Assembly (NCBI RefSeq): GCF_000060345.1
Contig: NC_008571.1
Coordinates: forward strand, 3,104,501-3,168,500
Reading direction: 5' to 3'
Length of the DNA stretch: 64,000 nt
Origin: Christiangramia forsetii KT0803
GTDB lineage: Bacteria > Bacteroidota > Bacteroidia > Flavobacteriales > Flavobacteriaceae
Shown: positions 34,442 to 43,309 of the stretch, in pieces
Position numbering within the stretch: position 1 is the stretch's first letter
How the letters are laid out: every line of letters starts with the position of its first letter
The notes under the pieces: model-generated
Database searches by the model: none
The model's input: only the letters and a program-made list of their open reading frames with translations
What the model was told of the DNA's origin: nothing
Program-made: the position numbers and the translations under genes

Positions 34442-35980
34442 ATGAAAAAAGTTCTGAACTTATTCGACTTCAAGCAACAGGTTAACTATAAAACGGAAGT
34501 GCTTGCCGGATTAACCGTAGCGATGACCATGATTCCGGAATCACTATCATTCGCAATTCTAGCCGGATTTCCTCCTTTAATGGGATTGTATGCTTCTTTT
34601 ATAATGGGTTTAGTGACGGCAATATTTGGAGGAAGGCCAGGAATGATATCCGGGGGTGCCGGCGCGACAGTGATCGTATTAATTGCCTTAATGAAATCTA
34701 ATGGGCTGGAGTATGTACTTGCTGCAGTTGCCTTAGCCGGAGTGATTCAAATTGTAATTGGTGTTTTTAAGCTTGGAAAGTTTATACGCTTAGTACCTCA
34801 CCCGGTAATGTTTGGATTTGTGAACGGGTTGGCCATTATTATTTTCATGTCTCAATTAGATCAATTTAAAACAGTTGTAAATGGTGACATTGTATGGCTA
34901 ACCGGAACTTCATTATATATTATGGCCGGTTTAGTAGCCTTAACTATTGCAATTGTGGTATTGCTTCCTAAAATAACTAAAGCTGTTCCTTCTTCTTTAG
35001 TTGCTATCATAGTAGTATTCATATTGGTTTACTTCCTGGGTATAGACACTAAAACGGTGGAAGATATTGCCTCTGTTAGCGGTGGTTTCCCTCCTTTTCA
35101 TATTCCTAATATTCCACTAAGCTGGGAAACATTAGAAATAATCGCGCCTTATTCTATGATCATGGCTGCCGTTGGACTAACGGAAGGCTTACTTACTCTG
35201 AACCTGGTTGATGAAATTACACAAACTAAAGGAAATGGTAACCGGGAATGTATTGCACAAGGCGGAGCTAACGTACTAAATGGATTCTTCTTTGGAATGG
35301 GCGGCTGCCCAATGATTGCTCAAACCCTTGTAAACTTATCTGCAGGTTCCAGAGCTCGATTATCAGGAATCATTGCAGCATTTACTATTCTTGCAATCGT
35401 GTTATTTGGTGCGCCAGTTATAGAACAGGTACCAATGGCCGCACTGGTTGGGGTAATGATCATGGTAGCCGTAGGAACTTTTGAATGGGCAAGTTTAAAG
35501 ATCTTTAATAAAGTACCTAAAAAAGATATTTTCCTGGTAATTATAGTTGCTTTAATAACAGTTCTTCTTCATAATCTGGCATTGGCAGTTCTTGTTGGAG
35601 TAATACTTTCAGCATTGTTCTTCGCATGGGAAAGCGCTAAAAGAATTAGAGCCAGAAAACATATTGACGAAAATGGAGTAAAGCATTACGAAATATACGG
35701 CCCGTTGTTCTTCGCCTCTACTACTAATTTTGCAGAAAAATTTGATGTGATAAACGATCCTGAAGAAATTATTATCGATTTTAAAGATAGTCGTGTGTCT
35801 GATATGTCTGCGATTGAGGCTTTAAATGCGGTTACTCAACGCTATAATAAAGTTGGTAAAAAAGTACATCTAAGACATTTAAGCAATGATTGCCGAAGAT
35901 TACTAAAGAATGCTGATGCTCTTATAGAAGTAAATATTCTTGAAGATCCAACTTATAAAGTAGCGACCGACCAGACTTAA
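34442..35980 (+). CDS. SulP-family anion transporter with STAS domain
   Basis: Inner-membrane transporter of the SLC26/SulP family, which carries sulphate, bicarbonate or other anions. The membrane domain spans about residues 15-400, with the family segment MTMIPESLSFAILAGFPP near residue 30 and NGFFFGMGGCPMIAQT near residue 282. A cytosolic STAS domain begins near residue 415 (YGPLFFASTTNF) and includes IIIDFKDSRVSDMSAIEAL. The substrate cannot be assigned; no carbonic anhydrase or sulphate genes are adjacent. At 512 residues it is at the shorter end of the family. It is preceded by a hairpin and a possible leader frame. Confidence 0.92.
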   Translation: MKKVLNLFDFKQQVNYKTEVLAGLTVAMTMIPESLSFAILAGFPPLMGLYASFIMGLVTAIFGGRPGMISGGAGATVIVLIALMKSNGLEYVLAAVALAGVIQIVIGVFKLGKFIRLVPHPVMFGFVNGLAIIIFMSQLDQFKTVVNGDIVWLTGTSLYIMAGLVALTIAIVVLLPKITKAVPSSLVAIIVVFILVYFLGIDTKTVEDIASVSGGFPPFHIPNIPLSWETLEIIAPYSMIMAAVGLTEGLLTLNLVDEITQTKGNGNRECIAQGGANVLNGFFFGMGGCPMIAQTLVNLSAGSRARLSGIIAAFTILAIVLFGAPVIEQVPMAALVGVMIMVAVGTFEWASLKIFNKVPKKDIFLVIIVALITVLLHNLALAVLVGVILSALFFAWESAKRIRARKHIDENGVKHYEIYGPLFFASTTNFAEKFDVINDPEEIIIDFKDSRVSDMSAIEALNAVTQRYNKVGKKVHLRHLSNDCRRLLKNADALIEVNILEDPTYKVATDQT

Positions 35981-36106
35981 CACTATATATCAAGGTTTCT
36001 GGTACTGATATGACTTCTGAACTTTTTAAAGCCCGGTCTAAAGTACGCACGGCATCAACGTAAAACCAGAGGATTTAACCGAAATTAGCTCTATTTTACC
36101 TATATT

Positions 36107-37615
36107 TTATTCGTTTTCTAAACTGGTAAACTGTTTAATCGCAGTATTGGGTTCCAGAATGTTATAGTCACTCCAGAACTCAGGATCATACTTTTTGAAA
36201 GTTTTATATTCAAAGTTTTCTGATACAGAAATCTCTTCGAAATTAGATTTCTGTAAAGATTCATCATCATATATAAAAAACTCCAGTTTATTAAGGCTGG
36301 AATTATCAATTTTAAGTTCTAAATCCACTTCTTGCAACTTTTTCTTAAAAAGAAATCCATCTTTCTTCACTAGTAAACTCAAAGGTCGATCTACTTCAAC
36401 GCGATTACCAAATTGCTGTTCAATAAACTTTGGAGCATATTTGTTATTATCATTCTTATTAAAGATCATTTTACCTCTAAAGACATTATCCTGTGTACTT
36501 ATTCCGAAGAGACTAAAGCTTTTGAGTATTTTCACGTTTTCATATTCCAGGCGGTGGATTCCAAAATCCTCAGTATCCACATAAATTTTCCCTTTAAAAT
36601 CGGCACCTCGTTTAGGTTCGAATGCCACTACATAGGCTATAGAGTTTTGTATTGCTATATAACCTTCTACAGTAAAATCATACTTTCTGGTTTTCTCAAA
36701 AACATCCAGCCTAATATCTTCCAGCCAGAACATATCTTTCATTAGGTCTGTAATAAAAACCTGTGCCCTCGACAGTGTACTTCTTCTCTTTTTCAGATCT
36801 TCCTCCTCAAGCTCTGCCGCTGTTTTCATACCAGGTTCTCTTGAAGATCTACTATCTTCAATTTCTTCATTTAACTCTTCAGAATCCATTTTGAAACCTA
36901 TAATTCCAGATTTCACCTTTAAAAAAGTTCCTTCTTTCACATTCTCCTGTAAAATCTTCTCAAAGCGTTCCACAATTTCATCTGCAGATCCTTCGTTTAT
37001 CGGGTTTTCCAGGTTAGCGACTTTAAGCAACTGAACTTTCTGGGTTTCATAATCTCCATAAAAATCACCAAAGTACTCCCTGTAACTATCAATATAATTC
37101 GGAATTTGTTCGATTATATTATCCATAAATTTCTGGTCTATCCCTTCTACCGTACTTTCTTCGACATCCAGTTTCAACTCGTTCACTTTGTCTATATAAG
37201 ATTTTCTCATAAAAAATCTTTTCTTCCTAAGACCAAAATCATAATTCGCTTGTACACTAGCCAGCGCTTTTTCTACAATCGCTTCAGGCTCCATCTTCGA
37301 ATTTGAAATAAAAACGCTGGAAAGTTCTATAGTGTTTGGCTTTAAATAGATTACCGAATCCATCTCCTCAATATTCAGCATCCTGGTCTCGTATCCAATA
37401 GATGAAATACTAATCTGTGATACCCCTTCGATGTTAGGAATCTTGAAGTAACCTTCCTCATTTGTGATCACACCTCTATTTTCCAGATACTTCACAGTAG
37501 CAAAAGCAATGGTTTTATTAGAATTGTACTCTTTTACAGTACCTGAGATTTCCTGTGCACTGAGTTTTACCGTGAGAAAGAAAACAATCAGAAAGCAGTT
37601 TAAAATCAATTTCAT
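36107..37615 (-). CDS. exported CarboxypepD_reg-domain protein, function unknown
   Basis: A 502-residue secreted protein with a signal peptide ending near residue 20 (KLSAQ). Residues 22-105 are a CarboxypepD_reg-like beta-sandwich (SGTVKEYNSNKTIAFATV). The remaining part is beta-rich, with a charged helical linker around residues 225-290, and resembles the lipoprotein-carrier or outer-membrane-associated domains found in many Bacteroidota proteins of this build. Its role is unknown. It is a single gene, convergent with sulP and divergent from the next unknown gene. Confidence 0.8.
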   Translation of the reverse strand: MKLILNCFLIVFFLTVKLSAQEISGTVKEYNSNKTIAFATVKYLENRGVITNEEGYFKIPNIEGVSQISISSIGYETRMLNIEEMDSVIYLKPNTIELSSVFISNSKMEPEAIVEKALASVQANYDFGLRKKRFFMRKSYIDKVNELKLDVEESTVEGIDQKFMDNIIEQIPNYIDSYREYFGDFYGDYETQKVQLLKVANLENPINEGSADEIVERFEKILQENVKEGTFLKVKSGIIGFKMDSEELNEEIEDSRSSREPGMKTAAELEEEDLKKRRSTLSRAQVFITDLMKDMFWLEDIRLDVFEKTRKYDFTVEGYIAIQNSIAYVVAFEPKRGADFKGKIYVDTEDFGIHRLEYENVKILKSFSLFGISTQDNVFRGKMIFNKNDNNKYAPKFIEQQFGNRVEVDRPLSLLVKKDGFLFKKKLQEVDLELKIDNSSLNKLEFFIYDDESLQKSNFEEISVSENFEYKTFKKYDPEFWSDYNILEPNTAIKQFTSLENE

Positions 37616-37919
37616 AAAGATGGTTTATATACAAGACGAAAAAGAGAGTGCTTCGTTACATGTAGCACTGTAATGACTGGAAAATGTTAGAATAATACAG
37701 GTAAAAAAATTAATACATCTCTTGTTTTTCATGCAGATTTCTCCGCAGTCAGATCGTACTACTCAAATAAATTGATGTTGGTTGAGATCCAATCTTTAAA
37801 AAAAAATTGTTTGTAAATCTTAAAATCTCCAGTTTGAAATTTTAAACATTACTTAAAAAGACCCATAAAAAAATTTAATATTCCTAACTTTCAGAAACCA
37901 ACAAAATTAAGATCATTAC
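37616..37919. other. divergent intergenic stretch, nothing recognised
   Basis: About 300 AT-rich bases between two divergent genes. It must hold both promoters, but I see no exact TAnnTTTG match with a good -33 partner; TAACTTTC at about 37884 is one base off. No repeat or RNA is seen. Confidence 0.4.
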
Positions 37920-39356
37920 ATGGCCGAATTAAGTGAAGATGAATTTCAAAATATTCTTTCTATTCAGAATAAATGTACCCGCTTAAATCTAAACGAAAAT
38001 ATCTACGGAACTTTCGCTGAAATTGGAGCAGGACAGGAAACCGTTCGTCATTTTTTTAGGGCCGGAAACCCAAAAGGAACTATCGCTAAGACGCTTAGTG
38101 CTTATGATAAAGATTTTAGTGACGCCATTTATGGCTTGGACCCCCAAAATAGATACGTTACCATTAATCGATTAAAAAGAATGATCGATTATGAAGCTGA
38201 ATTGATCGAGCAGCGACTCTCCAGAAAAAAATATCCTGATAAATTATTCTTTAGTTACGCCAATACTGTGGCAACTATAGACTGGGCGAAAAAATATAAA
38301 GGTCACGGATGGCTGGGAATTAAATTCCAGCGGGAACCAAAACAGGAATATAGCGAGATCATGCTTCATGTTCAGTTTAATGAGAACAATGCTTCCCAGC
38401 AACAGATTAGTCTCGGGATCATGGGAGTAAATTTAATTTACGCTGCATTTTACCAAAGCGATGATCCAAAACTACTTATCAAGAAGCTCTATGACCATCT
38501 TAGCGTAGATAAAATTGAAATTGATTCTATCAATTTTAAAGGACCTGTTTTTGAAGGTCTAGACAATAGATTGATGAGTCTTGAACTTGTAAAAGAAGGA
38601 ATCACCGATGCGGTAATGTTCTCTCCGGAAGGAAACAACATTTTACCGGCAAATGTGTTATATAAGAAAAATATACTAACGCTGAGAGGTAGCTTTAGGC
38701 CGGTTACGAATTTAAACCTTCAAATGTATATAACCTCAAGAAAGCTGTTTCTTGAGCAAGAGGAGGTAAATCCCGATAAGACCGTCATAATTTTTGAAAT
38801 GACCATTAATAACCTAAAAGCTGAAGGGGAAATAGACGAGAAAGATTTTCTGGACCGTGCAGATCTCCTATGTGCTTCAGGACAAACTGTGATGATTTCC
38901 AGTTTTCAGGAATATTATAAAGTTGTAGAATATTTTTCACTTCATACTAAAAAGGAACTCGGTCTCGCCATGGGGGTAGACAATCTTGTAGACATATTCA
39001 ATGAGCGATATTACCGACACCTAAGCGGAGGTATTCTGGAAGCTTTTGGAAAAATGTTTTTCAAAAGTCTGAAAGTTTATCTCTACCCAATGAAAGATCC
39101 AGAAACCGGAGAAATCATTACGAGTAAGAACTTAAAAGTACACCCACGAGTAAAAGAACTCTATAAATTCTTTATTGACAACGGTAAAGTTATTGACATT
39201 GAGGATTACGATGAAAGTATCCTGGATATTCACCCAAGAAAAGTCTACCAGCTAATAAGGGAAGGAAATCATGAATGGGAAAATATGGTACCCGGACTCA
39301 CCGCAAAGATGATTAAAGAGAAAAATTTATTTCAAAAAGAAGAAACTACTAAGTAG
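37920..39356 (+). CDS. conserved-looking cytosolic protein of unknown function
   Basis: A 478-residue soluble protein with no signal peptide or membrane segment. I recognise no family. It looks like a folded enzyme: the N-terminal half contains FAEIGAGQETVRHFF near residue 30 and the C-terminal half MISSFQEYYKVVEYF near residue 322. Neither matches a known catalytic motif with certainty. FAEIGAGQE resembles the opening of glycine-rich nucleotide loops but does not fit GxGxxG. It runs convergently with the TrmH-family gene and overlaps it by 8 bases at the 3' ends. Confidence 0.75.
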   Translation: MAELSEDEFQNILSIQNKCTRLNLNENIYGTFAEIGAGQETVRHFFRAGNPKGTIAKTLSAYDKDFSDAIYGLDPQNRYVTINRLKRMIDYEAELIEQRLSRKKYPDKLFFSYANTVATIDWAKKYKGHGWLGIKFQREPKQEYSEIMLHVQFNENNASQQQISLGIMGVNLIYAAFYQSDDPKLLIKKLYDHLSVDKIEIDSINFKGPVFEGLDNRLMSLELVKEGITDAVMFSPEGNNILPANVLYKKNILTLRGSFRPVTNLNLQMYITSRKLFLEQEEVNPDKTVIIFEMTINNLKAEGEIDEKDFLDRADLLCASGQTVMISSFQEYYKVVEYFSLHTKKELGLAMGVDNLVDIFNERYYRHLSGGILEAFGKMFFKSLKVYLYPMKDPETGEIITSKNLKVHPRVKELYKFFIDNGKVIDIEDYDESILDIHPRKVYQLIREGNHEWENMVPGLTAKMIKEKNLFQKEETTK

Positions 39357-39813
39357 AAAATTCGGTTTTCATACCTCTATCATACATCACAATACTTCCA
39401 GCTACAGAAACATTTAAGCTTAAAGTAGACTTGAATTTCACCAGATAATGTGCTTTATCAATGGCTTGATTAGACAAGCCATGATCTTCTGCGCCCAGCA
39501 AATAAACACATCTTCTTGGATGTTTAAAATCTTCTAAATGCTCAGCAGACTCATTAAGCTCTACTCCTACCAGCATCGCTCCTTTAGGTAAATGCGCGTA
39601 GAAATCTTCAAAAGTTTCATAATGGAAATATGGCATTGCTCCTACCGCCTTATGCGTGTCACATGCCTGTTTTGAATATCGATTACCAATAGTATAAATA
39701 AAACTTGCCCCCATATTCTGGGCAGATCTCCAAAGTACACCAAGATTTTCAGGAGTTTTCCCGTTTTGAATTCCAATTCCGAAAAAACCCTGTTCCAAAT
39801 TATCTGTTTGCAT
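39349..39813 (-). CDS. TrmH/SpoU-family RNA methyltransferase, minimal form
   Basis: SAM-dependent 2'-O-methyltransferase of the SPOUT fold. It has only the catalytic core at 154 residues, without the N-terminal substrate-binding domain of RlmB or TrmH. Motif 1 is NLGVLWRSAQNMGA near residue 23. The knot-forming motif 2 is GAEDHGLSNQ near residue 108 and motif 3 is LSLNVSVAGSIVMYD near residue 132. The substrate (tRNA or rRNA) cannot be told. It overlaps the convergent unknown gene by 8 bases. Confidence 0.88.
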   Translation of the reverse strand: MQTDNLEQGFFGIGIQNGKTPENLGVLWRSAQNMGASFIYTIGNRYSKQACDTHKAVGAMPYFHYETFEDFYAHLPKGAMLVGVELNESAEHLEDFKHPRRCVYLLGAEDHGLSNQAIDKAHYLVKFKSTLSLNVSVAGSIVMYDRGMKTEFST

Positions 39814-39901
39814 AGCGCAAAAATAATATTCTCATAGCTTCATCCCTAGAACAGGTTTCTATAAGTATCGCATATTATTGAATTTCTGGTGAATCTATCG
39901 G

Positions 39902-40894
39902 TTATTTTACAGTAAACGTTTTTAATAAACCTTTGCTTTGAGGATCCGGAACTTCGGCGATCAACGCATAATTACCAGACCTAATATTAACCGTAAAATA
40001 GCCTGTCCCTCCCTGGTTCATTTCCTGCATGCCTCCCAAAAATTTGAAACCCTCTGGCGAAGGGGTTTGCAAACCTTTAGGATCTGCCCAATTCATCCAA
40101 CTATTTAATTTTGAGATATCGGCTCCTTCATCTATCCAGACCAGATGCACATCACTCATCACATAGTTCTCATGAACTTTTTGCTCTCCAAATTTTACTT
40201 TAAAGGTCTTTTCTCCCGCAGAAACCATTTCATTAAATACAATCCCGTTATTCACGTCGATATTAATAACGTAATCCGCCTTTATATCAAGTTTTGAGCT
40301 ATCTGCTTTGGTGACTTCAATTTGCTTATTCATTCCCTCGGTACTATGAAATACACCATTAGCCATTTTCACATAACATTCAATAATATAAGTTCCCGGG
40401 TCTAAATATATAGTAGACTGAGCGGTGCTTTTGGCAGATATTAAACCTACTCCGCCTTTATATTCAACTTCCTGAAACCACTCAGGTAATTTCCCGAATG
40501 CCTCACCTACCTTTTCAAATTCGCCTGCATTAATGAAATCCATACCTTCCTGAAAAGGAGGCACTATTTCTTTCTTCGTATCTTCCAGGTTTTTCCCTTC
40601 TGGATATTTATCGAAAAGAATAAAGTGAGTTTCATTAGAGTTATTTTTATACTTTATTGTTTTCCAACCAGACTTCCAGCGTTCTTTGGTATTAAACTCC
40701 ATGGCATTAGTAATTATACTAATTACCTCGTTAGAAGATTTTGACTTTGATTTAGACCCCTCTTCAATATCTGTTTTCCCAGGTTGTTCCGGTTTCTCTT
40801 TGGTATCAGATTTACAGGAAATTATGGCTATGCTCATTGAAAGAATTAAAAAAGTTCGAGCCAACGACAAAAAAAGCTTGTTATTTTTTTTCAT
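39902..40894 (-). CDS. lipoprotein of unknown function
   Basis: An exported lipoprotein of 330 residues with a lipobox ending AIISCKSD. A short charged linker is followed by beta-rich sequence that contains two similar-looking segments: STIYLDPGTYIIECYVKM near residue 165 and GTGYFTVNIRSGNYALIAEV near residue 300. These look like copper-binding-protein-like or cupredoxin-like strands, but without metal ligands I can be sure of. The start is placed at MKKNNK, which opens the signal; the longer frame adds eight residues. It stands alone. Confidence 0.75.
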   Translation of the reverse strand: MKKNNKLFLSLARTFLILSMSIAIISCKSDTKEKPEQPGKTDIEEGSKSKSKSSNEVISIITNAMEFNTKERWKSGWKTIKYKNNSNETHFILFDKYPEGKNLEDTKKEIVPPFQEGMDFINAGEFEKVGEAFGKLPEWFQEVEYKGGVGLISAKSTAQSTIYLDPGTYIIECYVKMANGVFHSTEGMNKQIEVTKADSSKLDIKADYVINIDVNNGIVFNEMVSAGEKTFKVKFGEQKVHENYVMSDVHLVWIDEGADISKLNSWMNWADPKGLQTPSPEGFKFLGGMQEMNQGGTGYFTVNIRSGNYALIAEVPDPQSKGLLKTFTVK

Positions 40895-41317
40895 TTTGAT
40901 TGGTTTTAATTGAACCAAGGAAGTTCATGAGGCGGAGCATTTACTAAATTCCGAAAAATTTGAACAAAATTCAAAGAATAACAATGTTATGATGGTATTT
41001 AACTACTTAATCCTTAATTAATTGTCAAAAAATTAAACGAGTTAAAGATTCAACAGCCTTTTCGGAAACTGTTTATTAAATTTAAAATTCGAATGATTAA
41101 ATATTTAAAATCTAAGAATTTATTGAGAATACTAAGCCTGAGTTAATATGGTAACATGCAACATAAAATCCCATAATTGAATTAATTTAATTTTACAATT
41201 ATAATAATGATAGAAGGGCTTAGGATCTTAACACTTGATACATGCAGCAATTAAAAATTTTACTCGAATATTGTTAATTAGATAAATTCCTGAAGAAATT
41301 CATCCCTAACAGGACGC
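40895..41317. other. AT-rich divergent intergenic stretch
   Basis: About 420 very AT-rich bases between divergent genes (the lipoprotein gene and glgB). It must contain promoters for both, but no exact -7/-33 pair stands out. No gene, RNA or repeat is recognised. Confidence 0.45.
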
Positions 41318-43246
41318 ATGGATAAAACTGAACCAACTATGAAGCAAAAAGTACAAGCATACTCTTTATTTTCAGATTTCGATATTTCCCTTTTTAAAGC
41401 CGGTAAGCATTACCGACTCTACGAACATTTTGGAGCTCACATCCTGGAGATTGATGGAGAGAAAGGAGTTTACTTTTCAGTCTGGGCCCCTTCAGCAAAA
41501 TCAGTTTCAGTAATTGGAGATTTTAATTACTGGAAAGAAGATGAACATCCACTGAATGTAAGATGGGATGAGAGCGGTATCTGGGAAGGATTTATTCCGG
41601 GGATACAAAAAGGAACAAAATATAAATATAAAATACATTCCAATCATAATGACCTAAAGCTGGAGAAGGCCGATCCTTACGCGCTTAAGTGTGAGCATCC
41701 GCCAAATACAGCTTCCATTGTATGGGAACTCGACTATAAGTGGAAAGATAAAAAATATATGTCTTCCAGAAAGGACAAAAATGGTCTTGACAACCCCTAT
41801 TCTATTTACGAAATACATTTGGGTTCCTGGAGAAAGAATATGGATGAAAATCGCTCGCTCACCTATGTTGAAATGGCAGACGAGCTTGTTGCTTATGTAA
41901 AAGATATCGGATTTACTCATGTAGAATTTATGCCAATTATGGAGTATCCGTATGATCCTTCATGGGGTTATCAGTTAACCGGGTACTTCGCTCCAACTTC
42001 ACGTTTTGGAGATCCTCAGGAATTCATGTACTTAATGGATGCTTTTCATCAAGCTGAAATTGGTGTTATTCTGGATTGGGTTCCCTCCCATTTTCCGGAA
42101 GACAAACATGGTCTGGGAAAATTTGACGGTACGCATCTTTACGAACACCCAGATCCTCGCAAAGGCTACCACCCAGATTGGAAAAGTTTGATCTTTAATT
42201 ACGGTAGAAACGAGGTAAGATCATTCCTGATTAGTAATGCTGTTTTCTGGCTGGATAAATACCACGCTGATGGTCTACGTGTAGATGCTGTGGCTTCTAT
42301 GCTTTATCTTGACTATTCCCGTGAAGATGGCGAATGGGAACCAAATGAACACGGCGGAAGAGAAAATCTGGATGCCGTAAGTTTTGTACGGGATCTAAAT
42401 ACTGAAATTTATAAGAGTTTTGAAGGAGTTCAAACTATTGCTGAAGAATCTACCTCCTTCCCTATGGTATCAAAACCTGTAGATGTGGGTGGACTTGGTT
42501 TCGGTATGAAATGGATGATGGGCTGGATGCATGACAGCCTGGAATACTTCAAAAAAGATCCTATTTATAGGCGACATCATCAAAATGATATCACCTTTAG
42601 TATGACTTACACTTTTTCGGAAAATTTTGTGCTTCCGCTAAGTCATGATGAAGTTGTATATGGCAAAAAATCATTGCTTGGCAGGATGCCCGGGGATGAC
42701 TGGCAAAGATTTGCCAATTTAAGGTTACTTTATTCTTATATGTTTACCCACCCGGGAGCAAAACTTCTCTTTATGGGGGCTGAAATTGGGCAATATGAAG
42801 AATGGAATTACAATACCAGCCTGGACTGGCACTTACTGGAATATGAACCCCATCAGGGAATAAAAAAAATACTTACAGATCTAAATAAACTTTATAAAAC
42901 CAGGCCCGCACTTCATGAAAAACAGTTTACGCCAGACGGGTTTGAATGGATCGCCTATGACGACAGCCAAAATTCGGTTTTAAGTTATATTAGAAAGGGA
43001 AAAGACACTAAGAAATCACTTATTGTAGTTTGTAATTTCACGCCAACGGTACTTAAAAAGTATACGATCGGACTTCCGGCGAAAGGAAAATTAAAAGAGA
43101 TTTTTAATTCCGACGAAAAGAAATATGGAGGTTCTGGCATTAGTAACGGCCCCCTCAAAATTGAAAATACCAGCTTTCACGGTAGAGATTATTCAGCACA
43201 GATCAGCATTCCGCCGCTAGGGACAGTTGTTTTTGAAATATTATGA
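41318..43246 (+). CDS. glgB: 1,4-alpha-glucan (glycogen) branching enzyme
   Basis: GH13 enzyme that adds alpha-1,6 branches to glycogen. A CBM48-type N-terminal domain (about residues 30-120, YFSVWAPSAKSVSVIGDFN) precedes the catalytic barrel. Conserved region II is DGLRVDAVASMLYLDYSR near residue 320 with the nucleophile aspartate, region III is IAEES with the acid/base glutamate near residue 373, and region IV is LSHDEV near residue 443. At 642 residues it is complete. It is followed 63 bases later by a GH31 glucosidase on the same strand. No glgA, glgC or glgP lies nearby. Confidence 0.95.
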   Translation: MDKTEPTMKQKVQAYSLFSDFDISLFKAGKHYRLYEHFGAHILEIDGEKGVYFSVWAPSAKSVSVIGDFNYWKEDEHPLNVRWDESGIWEGFIPGIQKGTKYKYKIHSNHNDLKLEKADPYALKCEHPPNTASIVWELDYKWKDKKYMSSRKDKNGLDNPYSIYEIHLGSWRKNMDENRSLTYVEMADELVAYVKDIGFTHVEFMPIMEYPYDPSWGYQLTGYFAPTSRFGDPQEFMYLMDAFHQAEIGVILDWVPSHFPEDKHGLGKFDGTHLYEHPDPRKGYHPDWKSLIFNYGRNEVRSFLISNAVFWLDKYHADGLRVDAVASMLYLDYSREDGEWEPNEHGGRENLDAVSFVRDLNTEIYKSFEGVQTIAEESTSFPMVSKPVDVGGLGFGMKWMMGWMHDSLEYFKKDPIYRRHHQNDITFSMTYTFSENFVLPLSHDEVVYGKKSLLGRMPGDDWQRFANLRLLYSYMFTHPGAKLLFMGAEIGQYEEWNYNTSLDWHLLEYEPHQGIKKILTDLNKLYKTRPALHEKQFTPDGFEWIAYDDSQNSVLSYIRKGKDTKKSLIVVCNFTPTVLKKYTIGLPAKGKLKEIFNSDEKKYGGSGISNGPLKIENTSFHGRDYSAQISIPPLGTVVFEIL

Positions 43247-43309
43247 ACAAGCCTAAAATAATTCATGGGAATAAACTTCTTTTGTAACTAGCTAAAAGAT
43301 TGCAAGACT

